Notes under the pieces: generated by a model
What the model was told of the DNA's origin: nothing
The model's database searches: none
The model's input: only the letters and a program-made list of their open reading frames with translations
Translations under genes and position numbers: made by a program
Assembly (NCBI GenBank): GCA_014860575.1
Contig: JACZJK010000016.1
Coordinates: 186,001 to 250,000 of the forward strand
Direction of reading: 5' to 3'
DNA: 64,000 bases
DNA from: Bacteroidales bacterium
GTDB lineage: Bacteria; Bacteroidota; Bacteroidia; Bacteroidales; JAAYJT01
Shown here: positions 44,703 to 51,876 of the stretch, piece by piece
Layout: each line of letters opens with the position of its first letter
Numbering within the stretch: position 1 is the stretch's first letter

Positions 44703-44838
44703 GAACCACTAAGGCACTGAGTGCACTAAGTTGCACTAAGATGTTTAGCTTAAAGATGGGATTAAGTGCTGAGTAAAATTCTTTTGAAAGACTCTTAGTG
44801 ATTCTCAGTGTTCTTAGTGCCTAAGTGGTAATTGGTTC
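44703..44838. repeat. CACTAAGGCACTGAGTGCACTAAG imperfect inverted repeat array
   Basis: AACCACTAAGGCACTGAG at 44705-44722 and further CACTAAG words face CTTAGTG, CTCAGTG and TAGTGCCTAAGTGG words near 44797-44828. The unit is an imperfect inverted repeat of short words between the pirin and dps genes, with no coding potential. A related partial array lies at 45426-45456. Confidence 0.65.
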
Positions 44839-44854
44839 GGGAGTCAAATTAGAT

Positions 44855-45328
44855 TTATCCGAGATAAGCCGAATACATCCAAACAAGCTTTTCCTGCTCA
44901 CGAATGTAGTCACTCATCAGTGCATTCGTACCTTCGTCGTTAAGCTCAGCTGAAAGATCAAGAATTACGCGTTCTTTTGCAATCATGATCTTGAAGGCTT
45001 CGAGTATTTGTTTTACAGCTTCGTTGCCGTCACTTACAACTTTTGAGTCCTTTACTTCCGACGTTTTAAGGTAGTCGCTGTAAGAATGTTTTGGTGTGGC
45101 TCCGAGTGTAAGAATACGCTCAGCCACCTCATCAATTTTCAGGATCAGATCGTTATATAATTCTTCGAACTTTACATGCAGCTCAAAAAACTTTGGCCCT
45201 TTGATGTTCCAATGGAAACCACGGGTATTGGTATAAAATACCTGGAGGTTGGCCAACAAGTCATTCAGCTTTTCAGCAAGTTCTGTGGATTTTTGGACAT
45301 CAAGTCCTATTGCATTTGTAGTTTTCAT
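44855..45328 (-). CDS. dps: Dps-family ferritin-like DNA-protection protein
   Basis: A 157-residue Dps that oxidises Fe(II) with peroxide and stores it in a 12-mer shell, shielding DNA. The four-helix core is visible. TRGFHWNIKGPKFFELHVKFEELY near residues 35-58 carries the inter-subunit ferroxidase His and acidic residues, and DLILKIDEVAERILTLGATP near 60-79 follows. Neither the N- nor the C-terminus has a long Lys-rich DNA-binding tail. It lies 138 bp from the peroxiredoxin gene on the same strand, next to an OxyR-controlled promoter. Confidence 0.95.
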   Translation of the reverse strand: MKTTNAIGLDVQKSTELAEKLNDLLANLQVFYTNTRGFHWNIKGPKFFELHVKFEELYNDLILKIDEVAERILTLGATPKHSYSDYLKTSEVKDSKVVSDGNEAVKQILEAFKIMIAKERVILDLSAELNDEGTNALMSDYIREQEKLVWMYSAYLG

Positions 45329-45425
45329 AATTTCAGTTTTAAAGGTTTATAACTTGTAAGTTTAACCAAAGAGGCACCTTGAACACCAGATTTGAGCTTT
45401 CTGCAGGCCTAAAGTTTATTGAGTA

Positions 45426-45456
45426 TTTCTTAGTGCCCTCAGTGCCTCAGTGGTAA
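45426..45456. repeat. CAGTGCC-type short-word repeat, partial
   Basis: CTTAGTGCCCTCAGTGCCTC then AGTGGT, the inverted form of the array between pirin and dps. It sits between dps and the peroxiredoxin gene. Confidence 0.5.
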
Positions 45457-45466
45457 AAGGATAACC

Positions 45467-46120
45467 TTAGTTCAGGTCTGTTTTTGCCAGGTAGAAATCA
45501 ATCATCTCATATTTACTGGCAATGCGCTCTTCCATTTCATCAACTGTCTTTGGCGGAGGTACAATGGCTTTGTCGCCTGGTTGCCAGTCGAGCGGAAGCG
45601 CTACCTTGTGTTTATCGGCTGTTTGCAGGGCTGTCAGGGCACGAATGATTTCGTTCATATTACGGCCAACATTCAGCGGGTAATACATGATCAGGCGAAC
45701 CTTGCCATTCGGATCCATAATAAATACAGCCCTTACAGCGGCAGTTTCACTTTCGCCGGGTTGCAACATTCCGTAGAGTTTTGAAACCTTCATATCAATG
45801 TCGGCGATAATCGGAAATTTCATCAAAATTCCGAGCTTCTCTCTAACATTGTGAACCCACGCCACATGTGCATGAATGCTGTCAATGCTTAATCCCATAA
45901 GCTTGGTATTCAAAGCCTTGAACTCATCCTCACGCAGGGCAAAACCCGACATTTCGGTAGTACAAACAGGTGTGAAATCGGCGGGGTGTGAAAACAAAAC
46001 GACCCAACTTCCTTTGTTGAATTCCGAGAAACGGAGTTTTCCGGCTGTGGTCACTGCTTCAAAATCGGGAGCCATGTCGCCGATACGGGGCATCTGGTAA
46101 AATTCTTGTTGATTTTCCAT
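45467..46120 (-). CDS. 1-Cys peroxiredoxin (Prx6 type)
   Basis: A 217-residue peroxiredoxin reducing H2O2 and organic peroxides. The peroxidatic Cys is C53 in HPADFTPVCTTEMSGF. No second Cys occurs in the protein, so it is of the 1-Cys Prx6 type and needs an external thiol reductant. The long C-terminal domain (about 165-217) is typical of this class. Its promoter and an OxyR palindrome lie in the divergent region shared with oxyR, so OxyR activation is expected. Confidence 0.94.
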   Translation of the reverse strand: MENQQEFYQMPRIGDMAPDFEAVTTAGKLRFSEFNKGSWVVLFSHPADFTPVCTTEMSGFALREDEFKALNTKLMGLSIDSIHAHVAWVHNVREKLGILMKFPIIADIDMKVSKLYGMLQPGESETAAVRAVFIMDPNGKVRLIMYYPLNVGRNMNEIIRALTALQTADKHKVALPLDWQPGDKAIVPPPKTVDEMEERIASKYEMIDFYLAKTDLN

Positions 46121-46203
46121 GGTTTTTGTTTTAAGATGAATTAATTGATTGATTATTTTTTGTTATGAAAATGTACTGTATTTCTTGTTGTTTAATAATG
46201 GTG

Positions 46204-46234
46204 CAAAATTAATACGTAAGGATACATCAGTCAA
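46204..46234 (-). promoter_or_regulatory. Promoter of the peroxiredoxin gene
   Basis: On the minus strand TTG (46234-46232) and TAATTTTG (46211-46204) are separated by 20 bases, an excellent consensus match, 84 bp from the ATG. Confidence 0.75.
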
Positions 46235-46255
46235 ATTGATAATATTTATAACATG

Positions 46256-46270
46256 ATAGATAATAACTAT
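46256..46270. promoter_or_regulatory. OxyR operator
   Basis: ATAGATAATAACTAT matches every defined base of the OxyR consensus ATAGntnnnanCTAT. It lies 21 bp upstream of the peroxiredoxin -33 element, a position suited to activation. It also touches the -7 element of oxyR, a position suited to autorepression. Confidence 0.8.
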
Positions 46271-46277
46271 ATCTTTG
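46270..46277 (+). promoter_or_regulatory. -7 promoter element of oxyR
   Basis: TATCTTTG, a perfect TAnnTTTG, 19 bp before the oxyR ATG and sharing one base with the OxyR palindrome. Confidence 0.65.
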
Positions 46278-46296
46278 CAAGCTAATTTCTTTCAAT

Positions 46297-47238
46297 ATGA
46301 ACATCACGCTAAGTCAACTGGAGTATATACTTGCCGTAGACAAGTACCGCCACTTTCAAACAGCGGCCGATCATTCCTTCGTAACACAGCCTACTTTGAG
46401 CATGCAGATAAAAAAACTTGAGGATGTAATGGGCGTTTTGATCTTCGATCGCAGCCGTCAACCGGTTCAGCCAACACCTATCGGAAAAATGATTATTGAG
46501 CAGGCCCGTGAAACGGTGAATGCAGCAAAAAAAATTGAAGAAATCATTGAAGAAGACCATGGCGAACCCACTGGCGACATAAGTATTGGCGTGATTCCAA
46601 CCATTGGACCTCATCTGATACCGGGATTGATATCAGGCTTAACGGCAAGGTACAACATTGATTTCCAGTTTGAAGAAGCATTGACAAATGAAGTGATTGA
46701 AAAAGTTAAAACCGGTGTGCTTGATGCCGGCATTGTTTCAACACCCCTGCACGAAAAAGGAATTGATGAAATTATTCTTTATTATGAACCTTTATGGGTG
46801 TATGCTTCTGAAGGTCATCCTCTGTTACAAGCTGATACAGTGCATCCCGACGACTTACTTACTGACAGTCTGTGGCTGTTAACTGACGGGCATTGTTTCA
46901 GGGAACATGTGCTTAAACTCTGTAGCAGAAATATTCCTGCCAGTTTTAATAAATTCAGATATACAACCGGGTCGTTGGAAGCGTTGACCCGTATTATCGA
47001 CAGGCAGTATGGATATACTTTATTACCGCACCTGGCCACACTGGAAATGACTGAAGAAAAAAGGCGATTTTTGCGTAGTTTTTCTAAACCTGTTCCTAAG
47101 AGAGAAGTTAGCCTTATTGTAAGAAGTGGTTTTCTAAAACGGCGGTTAATCAACCTTATCCGCGAAGAAATTGTTAACAACCTGCAGCAGGGATTGATAC
47201 TGGAGACTGAAGATGCCGTGTTGAAGTGGAAAGACTGA
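46297..47238 (+). CDS. oxyR: Hydrogen peroxide-sensing regulator OxyR (LysR family)
   Basis: A 313-residue LysR-type regulator. The winged-helix DNA-binding domain spans residues 1-60 (LEYILAVDKYRHFQTAADHS, then TQPTLSMQIKKLE). The redox domain carries C200 and C209 in LLTDGHCFREHVLKLC. These two cysteines are nine positions apart in a DGHC context, exactly as Cys199/Cys208 of E. coli OxyR, which form the sensing disulfide. It is divergent from the peroxiredoxin gene with an OxyR operator between them. Confidence 0.95.
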   Translation: MNITLSQLEYILAVDKYRHFQTAADHSFVTQPTLSMQIKKLEDVMGVLIFDRSRQPVQPTPIGKMIIEQARETVNAAKKIEEIIEEDHGEPTGDISIGVIPTIGPHLIPGLISGLTARYNIDFQFEEALTNEVIEKVKTGVLDAGIVSTPLHEKGIDEIILYYEPLWVYASEGHPLLQADTVHPDDLLTDSLWLLTDGHCFREHVLKLCSRNIPASFNKFRYTTGSLEALTRIIDRQYGYTLLPHLATLEMTEEKRRFLRSFSKPVPKREVSLIVRSGFLKRRLINLIREEIVNNLQQGLILETEDAVLKWKD

Positions 47239-47244
47239 GAGAAG

Positions 47245-47435
47245 ATCAAAGATCAAAGTCTAAAATTCCAAGTCCCAAATTCCAAGAGGTAAAATGAATG
47301 AAAAACTAGAATTGGATGAACAATTTTACTAATAGACCCCATACTGTTGATCAAGTAACAACTGAATGACAATTGTTTGACTATTGTATGACCATCTATG
47401 ACAACTGTATAACTATCGTAAGACCACGGTTTACT
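47245..47435 (+). repeat. Short-word repeat array (CCAAATTCCAA and TGTATGACCA words)
   Basis: AAAGATCAAAGTCTAAAATT and similar A-rich words (47245-47290) are followed, after a plain stretch, by GAATGACAATTG, TTGTATGACCATC and TGACAACTGTATAAC words (47355-47425). The same word types occur in copies A to D and at 26799-26846, but the 26-bp core is missing. Confidence 0.6.
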
Positions 47436-47437
47436 TC

Positions 47438-47977
47438 ATGCAAAACACCACATTATTATATAGCCAACTAAAACCTGCCACAATGAGAGGAGATCCGAAA
47501 CTTTATGAACTTTTTGAGTATTTAAAAATAACCTTCGATTACTACGAACACCCTCCGGTTCCTACCGTTGAGGAAGCTGCGCTCTATTGGAAAGACATAG
47601 AAGCAACCCATTGTAAGAACCTTTTTTTCCGGAACCACAAAGGAAACCGGCATTATCTTGTGATCCTTGAGTATACGCATTCATTGGCAATTAAAGACCT
47701 CGAAAATCGTCTTAAACAAGGAAAGTTAACTTTTGCCTCCGCTGAGCGGATGATGAAATATTTGGGCGTTACTCCGGGTTCGGTATCTCCACTTGGGCTT
47801 ATCAATGATATGGATCACCATGTGCATTTATTCCTCGATGAGAACCTGCAGAATTCAAAAACCATCAGTTTTCATCCATGCATCAATACAGCCTCGGTGG
47901 TGATCAAATACAGTGATTTTCTTCGTTTCCTCGACCACCTGGGGAACACCTATGAATATGTTAGGTTGTATGATTAA
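47438..47977 (+). CDS. YbaK/ProX-type aminoacyl-tRNA deacylase
   Basis: A 179-residue trans-editing protein of the YbaK/PrdX group that hydrolyses mischarged tRNA-Pro (Ala- or Cys-tRNA). CKNLFFRNHKGNRHYLVIL near residues 59-77 contains the conserved Lys and is followed by ASAERMMKYLGVTPGSVSPLGLINDMDHHV (near 101-130), the family core with GxxPGSVSPxG. The N-terminus (RGDPKLYELFEYLKI) also matches the PrdX group. Specificity for Ala versus Cys cannot be read. Confidence 0.9.
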   Translation: MQNTTLLYSQLKPATMRGDPKLYELFEYLKITFDYYEHPPVPTVEEAALYWKDIEATHCKNLFFRNHKGNRHYLVILEYTHSLAIKDLENRLKQGKLTFASAERMMKYLGVTPGSVSPLGLINDMDHHVHLFLDENLQNSKTISFHPCINTASVVIKYSDFLRFLDHLGNTYEYVRLYD

Positions 47978-47992
47978 CCTAGGTCATTGGGA

Positions 47993-48172
47993 ATCCACTA
48001 CTCCAACCAATTAACTAATCAATGCAAAGATCAAAGTCTATAGAACAAAATCCAAAGTTCAAATACAAAATCGATGTCGTCTGTATATTTACGAATCTTA
48101 AATCTGGAATTTTGAATTAATAATTCCATTACTCCATCACTCCAACCAATCGACCAATTAACCAATTACACA
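47993..48172 (+). repeat. Dispersed intergenic repeat, copy D
   Basis: The same order as copies A to C: AAAGATCAAAGTC and ACAAAATCCAAAGTTC words, then the core at 48093-48118 (GAATCTTAAATCTGG followed by AATTTTGAATT), then CCATTACTCCATCACTCCAA. It lies between the tRNA deacylase and GNAT genes. Confidence 0.75.
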
Positions 48173-48173
48173 C

Positions 48174-48632
48174 TTAACTCTTAACCCATTCAAACATCCT
48201 GTAATGCTGGTCTTCCATTTCTAGTGAGCGGTAAACCGCCTGCGCATTTTCATTGGTGTGGAATACATAAAGCCTTATTCCTTTAAGACTTTCACTTGCA
48301 GAAACCAGTTCTTTGATATGCCTATACATACTCCTGAAAACACCTTTGCCGCGGAACTCTGGTTTCACATACACCGATTGCAGCCAGATAAATGTTCCGT
48401 TGCGCCAGTCGCTCCATTCATATGTGGTGAGCATACAGGCAGCTATCTGATTCCCTGATTCAGCAAAGTAATATTTTCCTTTAGCGGGATCGGCAAATAC
48501 GGCCTGAACACCGGCAGAAACAACTGTATGCTCAAGAACCATATTCTCGGTTTCTCTGGCCATTTCTACCTGAAATCCAATGATGTGTTCTGCTTCACCT
48601 GGTCTGGCTTCACGCACATTGATAGAATTCAT
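48174..48632 (-). CDS. GNAT family N-acetyltransferase
   Basis: A 152-residue acetyltransferase. The acetyl-CoA-binding segment is QSVYVKPEFRGKGVFRSMYRHI near residues 85-106, with the R/Q-x-x-G-x-G/A signature as RGKGVF. HTNENAQAVYRSLEMEDQHYRMFE near the C-terminus is motif B. The substrate is unknown. It stands between a repeat and the metallophosphoesterase gene on the same strand. Confidence 0.9.
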   Translation of the reverse strand: MNSINVREARPGEAEHIIGFQVEMARETENMVLEHTVVSAGVQAVFADPAKGKYYFAESGNQIAACMLTTYEWSDWRNGTFIWLQSVYVKPEFRGKGVFRSMYRHIKELVSASESLKGIRLYVFHTNENAQAVYRSLEMEDQHYRMFEWVKS

Positions 48633-48690
48633 TTGTTTGTTGTTTGATGGTAATCAACTAAGCAAAAACTTGTACCAATTTTAAGTTTTG

Positions 48691-49851
48691 TTATTCTGAA
48701 AACCTTAGCCGGATGTTAACGATTTCCGGCCTGGTACCAATCCTTACAGGAGGCCCCCAGGTTCCAACACCAGACGACACATACACATGCATCCCGGATT
48801 TGTTAACATATCCATATCCAACCTCATAAATGGCGTCAATTATATAATTAAGTGGCCAGATTTGTCCGTTATGTGTATGACCTGACAAGTGCAGGTCAAT
48901 ACCGTTTTCAAGGGATTCGTTGAGTGTAAAAGGCTGGTGATCCATCAAAATCAAAGGATATTCCTTGTTTATCGCTGCCATAATAACCGGCAGATCTTTT
49001 CTGGGCTTACCTGAGAACCTGGGCTTATCGCGGTCTTCGCGGCCTATCAGATAAAAACTGTTTTCAATGAGTACTGCGCTATCGCGAATCATTTGTACTC
49101 CATGTTTCTCAAGGTAATCCACGGCCGGGTCAACACCGCCAATATATTCATGATTACCGGTAACAGCATACACACCCAGTTTTGATTTTAATTGCTTCAG
49201 ACCCGAACCGAGATTTTTTTGGATTACAGGATTAAGATCTTCATCAAAGACATCCCCAGCCATTAAAATTAAATCGGGGTTCAAACCATTAATTTTGTTA
49301 ACAATTCGATCCATATGCCTGTTTGCAAGAATAGAACCGAGGTGAAGGTCTGACACCAATGCTATGTTAAGTTCTTTGAAATTGCCTGCTGGTTTTGGAA
49401 TGGATAAAGTGAACTCACGTATTACTGGTTTTCGGGCATTGAAAGCCCCATAGGTAATCATTATTCCGATTACAGTAATTACACTTAAGAGAAGATAACG
49501 CTTAAAAGCATAAAGGTTGCCTGTAATGAAGGATGGTATAAACGGTAGGTAATAGTCAGCCAGGCGGATGATATCAATAAGCAGAACAGCCAGGAGGAAA
49601 TAAAGCATAGCTGCCAGCCAGTAGGATCCAATAATGGTAATACCCATTGTAAGTTCCGATAACCAGATTTTTTCAAGAAATCTCCCGGCAATAAAGGAAA
49701 ATGCTAGCATCCAGAAACCAATCTTAAAATACAATGCCAACCCCTGGGTTCCGGGGAGTGCCATGCTGAGCCTGGTAAACAGATAGTAGTGTACTGAAAA
49801 GTAAATAGTAAAAACGATTGAGAAGAAAATGAGAAAGGCCATTGATTTCAT
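48691..49851 (-). CDS. Membrane-anchored metallophosphoesterase (YkuE-like)
   Basis: A 386-residue protein with about four N-terminal hydrophobic segments (to about residue 145) and a calcineurin-like phosphoesterase domain. Metal-binding motifs in order: VSDLHLGS near 165-172, MAGDVFDE near 196-203, VTGNHEYIGG near 233-242, MDHQPF near 300-305 and LSGHTHNGQIW near 318-328. YkuE-like members are thought to act on UDP-sugar or phospholipid phosphates. The substrate here is unknown. It is divergent from the ECF sigma factor gene. Confidence 0.9.
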   Translation of the reverse strand: MKSMAFLIFFSIVFTIYFSVHYYLFTRLSMALPGTQGLALYFKIGFWMLAFSFIAGRFLEKIWLSELTMGITIIGSYWLAAMLYFLLAVLLIDIIRLADYYLPFIPSFITGNLYAFKRYLLLSVITVIGIMITYGAFNARKPVIREFTLSIPKPAGNFKELNIALVSDLHLGSILANRHMDRIVNKINGLNPDLILMAGDVFDEDLNPVIQKNLGSGLKQLKSKLGVYAVTGNHEYIGGVDPAVDYLEKHGVQMIRDSAVLIENSFYLIGREDRDKPRFSGKPRKDLPVIMAAINKEYPLILMDHQPFTLNESLENGIDLHLSGHTHNGQIWPLNYIIDAIYEVGYGYVNKSGMHVYVSSGVGTWGPPVRIGTRPEIVNIRLRFSE

Positions 49852-49895
49852 TATTTGTGATATAGTCTGATGCTCTAGAACGCTGGAATAATCAT

Positions 49896-49903
49896 TAAGT
49901 TTG
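49896..49903 (+). promoter_or_regulatory. -7 promoter element of the ECF sigma factor gene
   Basis: TAAGTTTG fits TAnnTTTG, 79 bp before the sigma factor ATG. A TTG at -33 is missing, so this is tentative. Confidence 0.4.
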
Positions 49904-49982
49904 CATACCGGAAGATATTTTCATTCATTTTTTTAAATATCTTAGGATCTCCTAAGTTTACCTCAGAAAGCAAACGCTTAAA

Positions 49983-50543
49983 ATGGATAATGAAGACGCC
50001 AGATTACTGGAATTATTTAAAACAAATGAGCGCGAAGCTTTCAGGGAACTTTTTATCCGCTATTATAAACCAATGGTATTGGCTGCTAAAATTTATTCCA
50101 ACAATGCTCAGGAAGCGGAAGACCTTGTGCAGCAGGTTTTTGTGAAAGTATGGGAAGAAAAGCTTTATAACCGGATTAATACCTCTTTTAAGCGCTATTT
50201 GCAGGTCTCTGTTCGAAATGCCTGTTTCAATCAGATTGCAAGTATTAGGGCAAAGCCTGCCATTGAGCGGGATATGAGTGAAGATATGCTAATCGGTCAG
50301 GCAATTGACTTTATGCTCATCCGTGAAGAGGTACAGATATTTGAAAAAGCCTTCGATGCATTGCCCATGCAAAGCAGGGTGGTTTTTGAACTGGTTTATT
50401 TTGAAGATCAGCCTTATAAAACAGCGGCACAAACACTTAACCTTTCGCTGAACACCATTAAATCGCATCTCCGCAATGCAATCCGTATCCTGAAAAACAG
50501 CCCTGTCATAAATAGTTATTATAGCGATAGAAAAAAATCCTGA
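49983..50543 (+). CDS. ECF RNA polymerase sigma factor (Bacteroidota FecI-like)
   Basis: A 186-residue sigma-70 family factor of the extracytoplasmic-function class. Region 2 spans about residues 25-95 (AQEAEDLVQQVFVKVWEE near 41-58) and region 4 about 120-175 (FELVYFEDQPYKTAAQTL with NLSLNTIKSHLRNAIRIL). It is followed by a FecR-like anti-sigma factor and a SusC with an STN domain, the standard cell-surface signalling set: substrate binding outside releases the sigma factor, which transcribes the downstream uptake genes. Confidence 0.94.
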   Translation: MDNEDARLLELFKTNEREAFRELFIRYYKPMVLAAKIYSNNAQEAEDLVQQVFVKVWEEKLYNRINTSFKRYLQVSVRNACFNQIASIRAKPAIERDMSEDMLIGQAIDFMLIREEVQIFEKAFDALPMQSRVVFELVYFEDQPYKTAAQTLNLSLNTIKSHLRNAIRILKNSPVINSYYSDRKKS

Positions 50544-50587
50544 TACAGGCTCACCCTTTTTCTATTTAATATTGTCATTAGTTTATC

Positions 50588-51775
50588 ATGAAAGAATTAA
50601 ACGAAACTCCTCCTATCCCGGATGTTATATTACAATTTCTCACCCAACAAGCTTTGGGCAAACTGGATCATACCGATTTGGGATTGCTTGAGCAGTGGAT
50701 AGAACAGAATCCTGAGAGGATTGATGAGTGCATTGCATACAAAGGCCAGCTGAAAAAATATTACTGGATTTATCTTTCAAAATCTGCGAAAGAACCAGAA
50801 ACAATCATTGACGGTTTACTTGGCAAAAGGCAACACCAAAGTAAAACAAGAGCAATGCTAATCAAACTTCTGCCCTATGCAGCAGCATTGTTTACGCTTG
50901 TTGGGCTGGGGTGGTTTCTACTTCAATTTAACAACGATACAGAATCTTCGATTGCTCAAACCGAATTGAAAGTTTTGGAAAGATACAGTAATGCTGTACT
51001 TGTTTTATCTGATGGCAAGCAGATAGTTCTTGATGACGAAAGTACTCATCTGTCTGGCGAGAACGGAGTTCGCATTACCAATCAACCTGGTGAGTTTTTG
51101 CGTTATGATCAGGAAGCGGTAGGTGGTGATGCACCCCGTATGAACCGTCTGATCGTTCCGGCCGGCGCCCGCTATCAACTGCAGCTGGCTGATGGCACCC
51201 GTGTCTGGATGAACTCCAGGTCAGAACTTGAATATCCTGTTGCTTTTTCAACGGATTTGCGCAGGGTCAAACTCAGCGGCGAAGCTTTTTTTGAGGTGAT
51301 GACCAATTCTTCAGCGCCATTTATCATTGAAGCAAATGGATACGAAGTCTTGGTTCATGGAACTGCTTTTAATGTTTCGGCTTACAATGACGATAATTTT
51401 ATTCAAACCACCCTGGTTTCAGGGGTAGTGGAAATGAGCAGCCGCGAAGGATTGGCATATAAGCTCAATCCAGGGCAAATGGCCATGTTTTCTCATCAAA
51501 GCCAGAAATTTGAGATCGGATATGTTGATACAAGATTATTCACTTCCTGGAAAGAAGGCGTTTTACATTTTAACAAAATAAGCCTTCAAGATTTAGCCAC
51601 CAAGCTGGAACGCTGGTATGATGTTGAAATCAGTTTTGAAAACGAACTGGCAGCCGGTTTTCAGTTCAGCGGTGCCATGGAAAATTCACGCGAAATCCGA
51701 TTCCTGCTCGATCTGATAGGCCGGGCTGCAAATGTGGAGTTTGAAATAAACGGGAAACAAATAATTGTGAAATGA
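50588..51775 (+). CDS. FecR-family anti-sigma factor / transmembrane sensor
   Basis: A 395-residue FecR homologue. A cytoplasmic N-terminal part (about 1-95) is followed by one transmembrane helix (about 97-116, LLPYAAALFTLVGLGWFLL) and a periplasmic FecR domain. RLIVPAGARYQLQLADGT near 185-202 and WMNSRSELEYPVAFS near 205-219 are family signatures, and EAFFEV near 231 and GTAFNVSAY near 257 continue the domain. The C-terminal DUF4974-like region ends FEINGKQIIVK. It should hold the ECF sigma factor inactive until SusC signals through its STN domain. Confidence 0.94.
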   Translation: MKELNETPPIPDVILQFLTQQALGKLDHTDLGLLEQWIEQNPERIDECIAYKGQLKKYYWIYLSKSAKEPETIIDGLLGKRQHQSKTRAMLIKLLPYAAALFTLVGLGWFLLQFNNDTESSIAQTELKVLERYSNAVLVLSDGKQIVLDDESTHLSGENGVRITNQPGEFLRYDQEAVGGDAPRMNRLIVPAGARYQLQLADGTRVWMNSRSELEYPVAFSTDLRRVKLSGEAFFEVMTNSSAPFIIEANGYEVLVHGTAFNVSAYNDDNFIQTTLVSGVVEMSSREGLAYKLNPGQMAMFSHQSQKFEIGYVDTRLFTSWKEGVLHFNKISLQDLATKLERWYDVEISFENELAAGFQFSGAMENSREIRFLLDLIGRAANVEFEINGKQIIVK

Positions 51776-51779
51776 GAAA

Positions 51780-51805
51780 CCGGGAAATGCTGCAACATCT
51801 CCCGG
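51780..51805 (+). promoter_or_regulatory. Hairpin between fecR and susC genes
   Basis: CCGGGA / TCCCGG arms (51780-51785, 51800-51805) around a 14-base loop sit 4 bp after the fecR stop. It lacks a long T-run and may be an attenuator, an mRNA-stability element, or a weak terminator that lowers fecR relative to susC. Confidence 0.4.
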
Positions 51806-51876
51806 CCAGTCAAAAATCAAAACCCCGAAACAGTGAAATCAGAGTAACAAATGATTAATAACCTAATTACAAAAGT

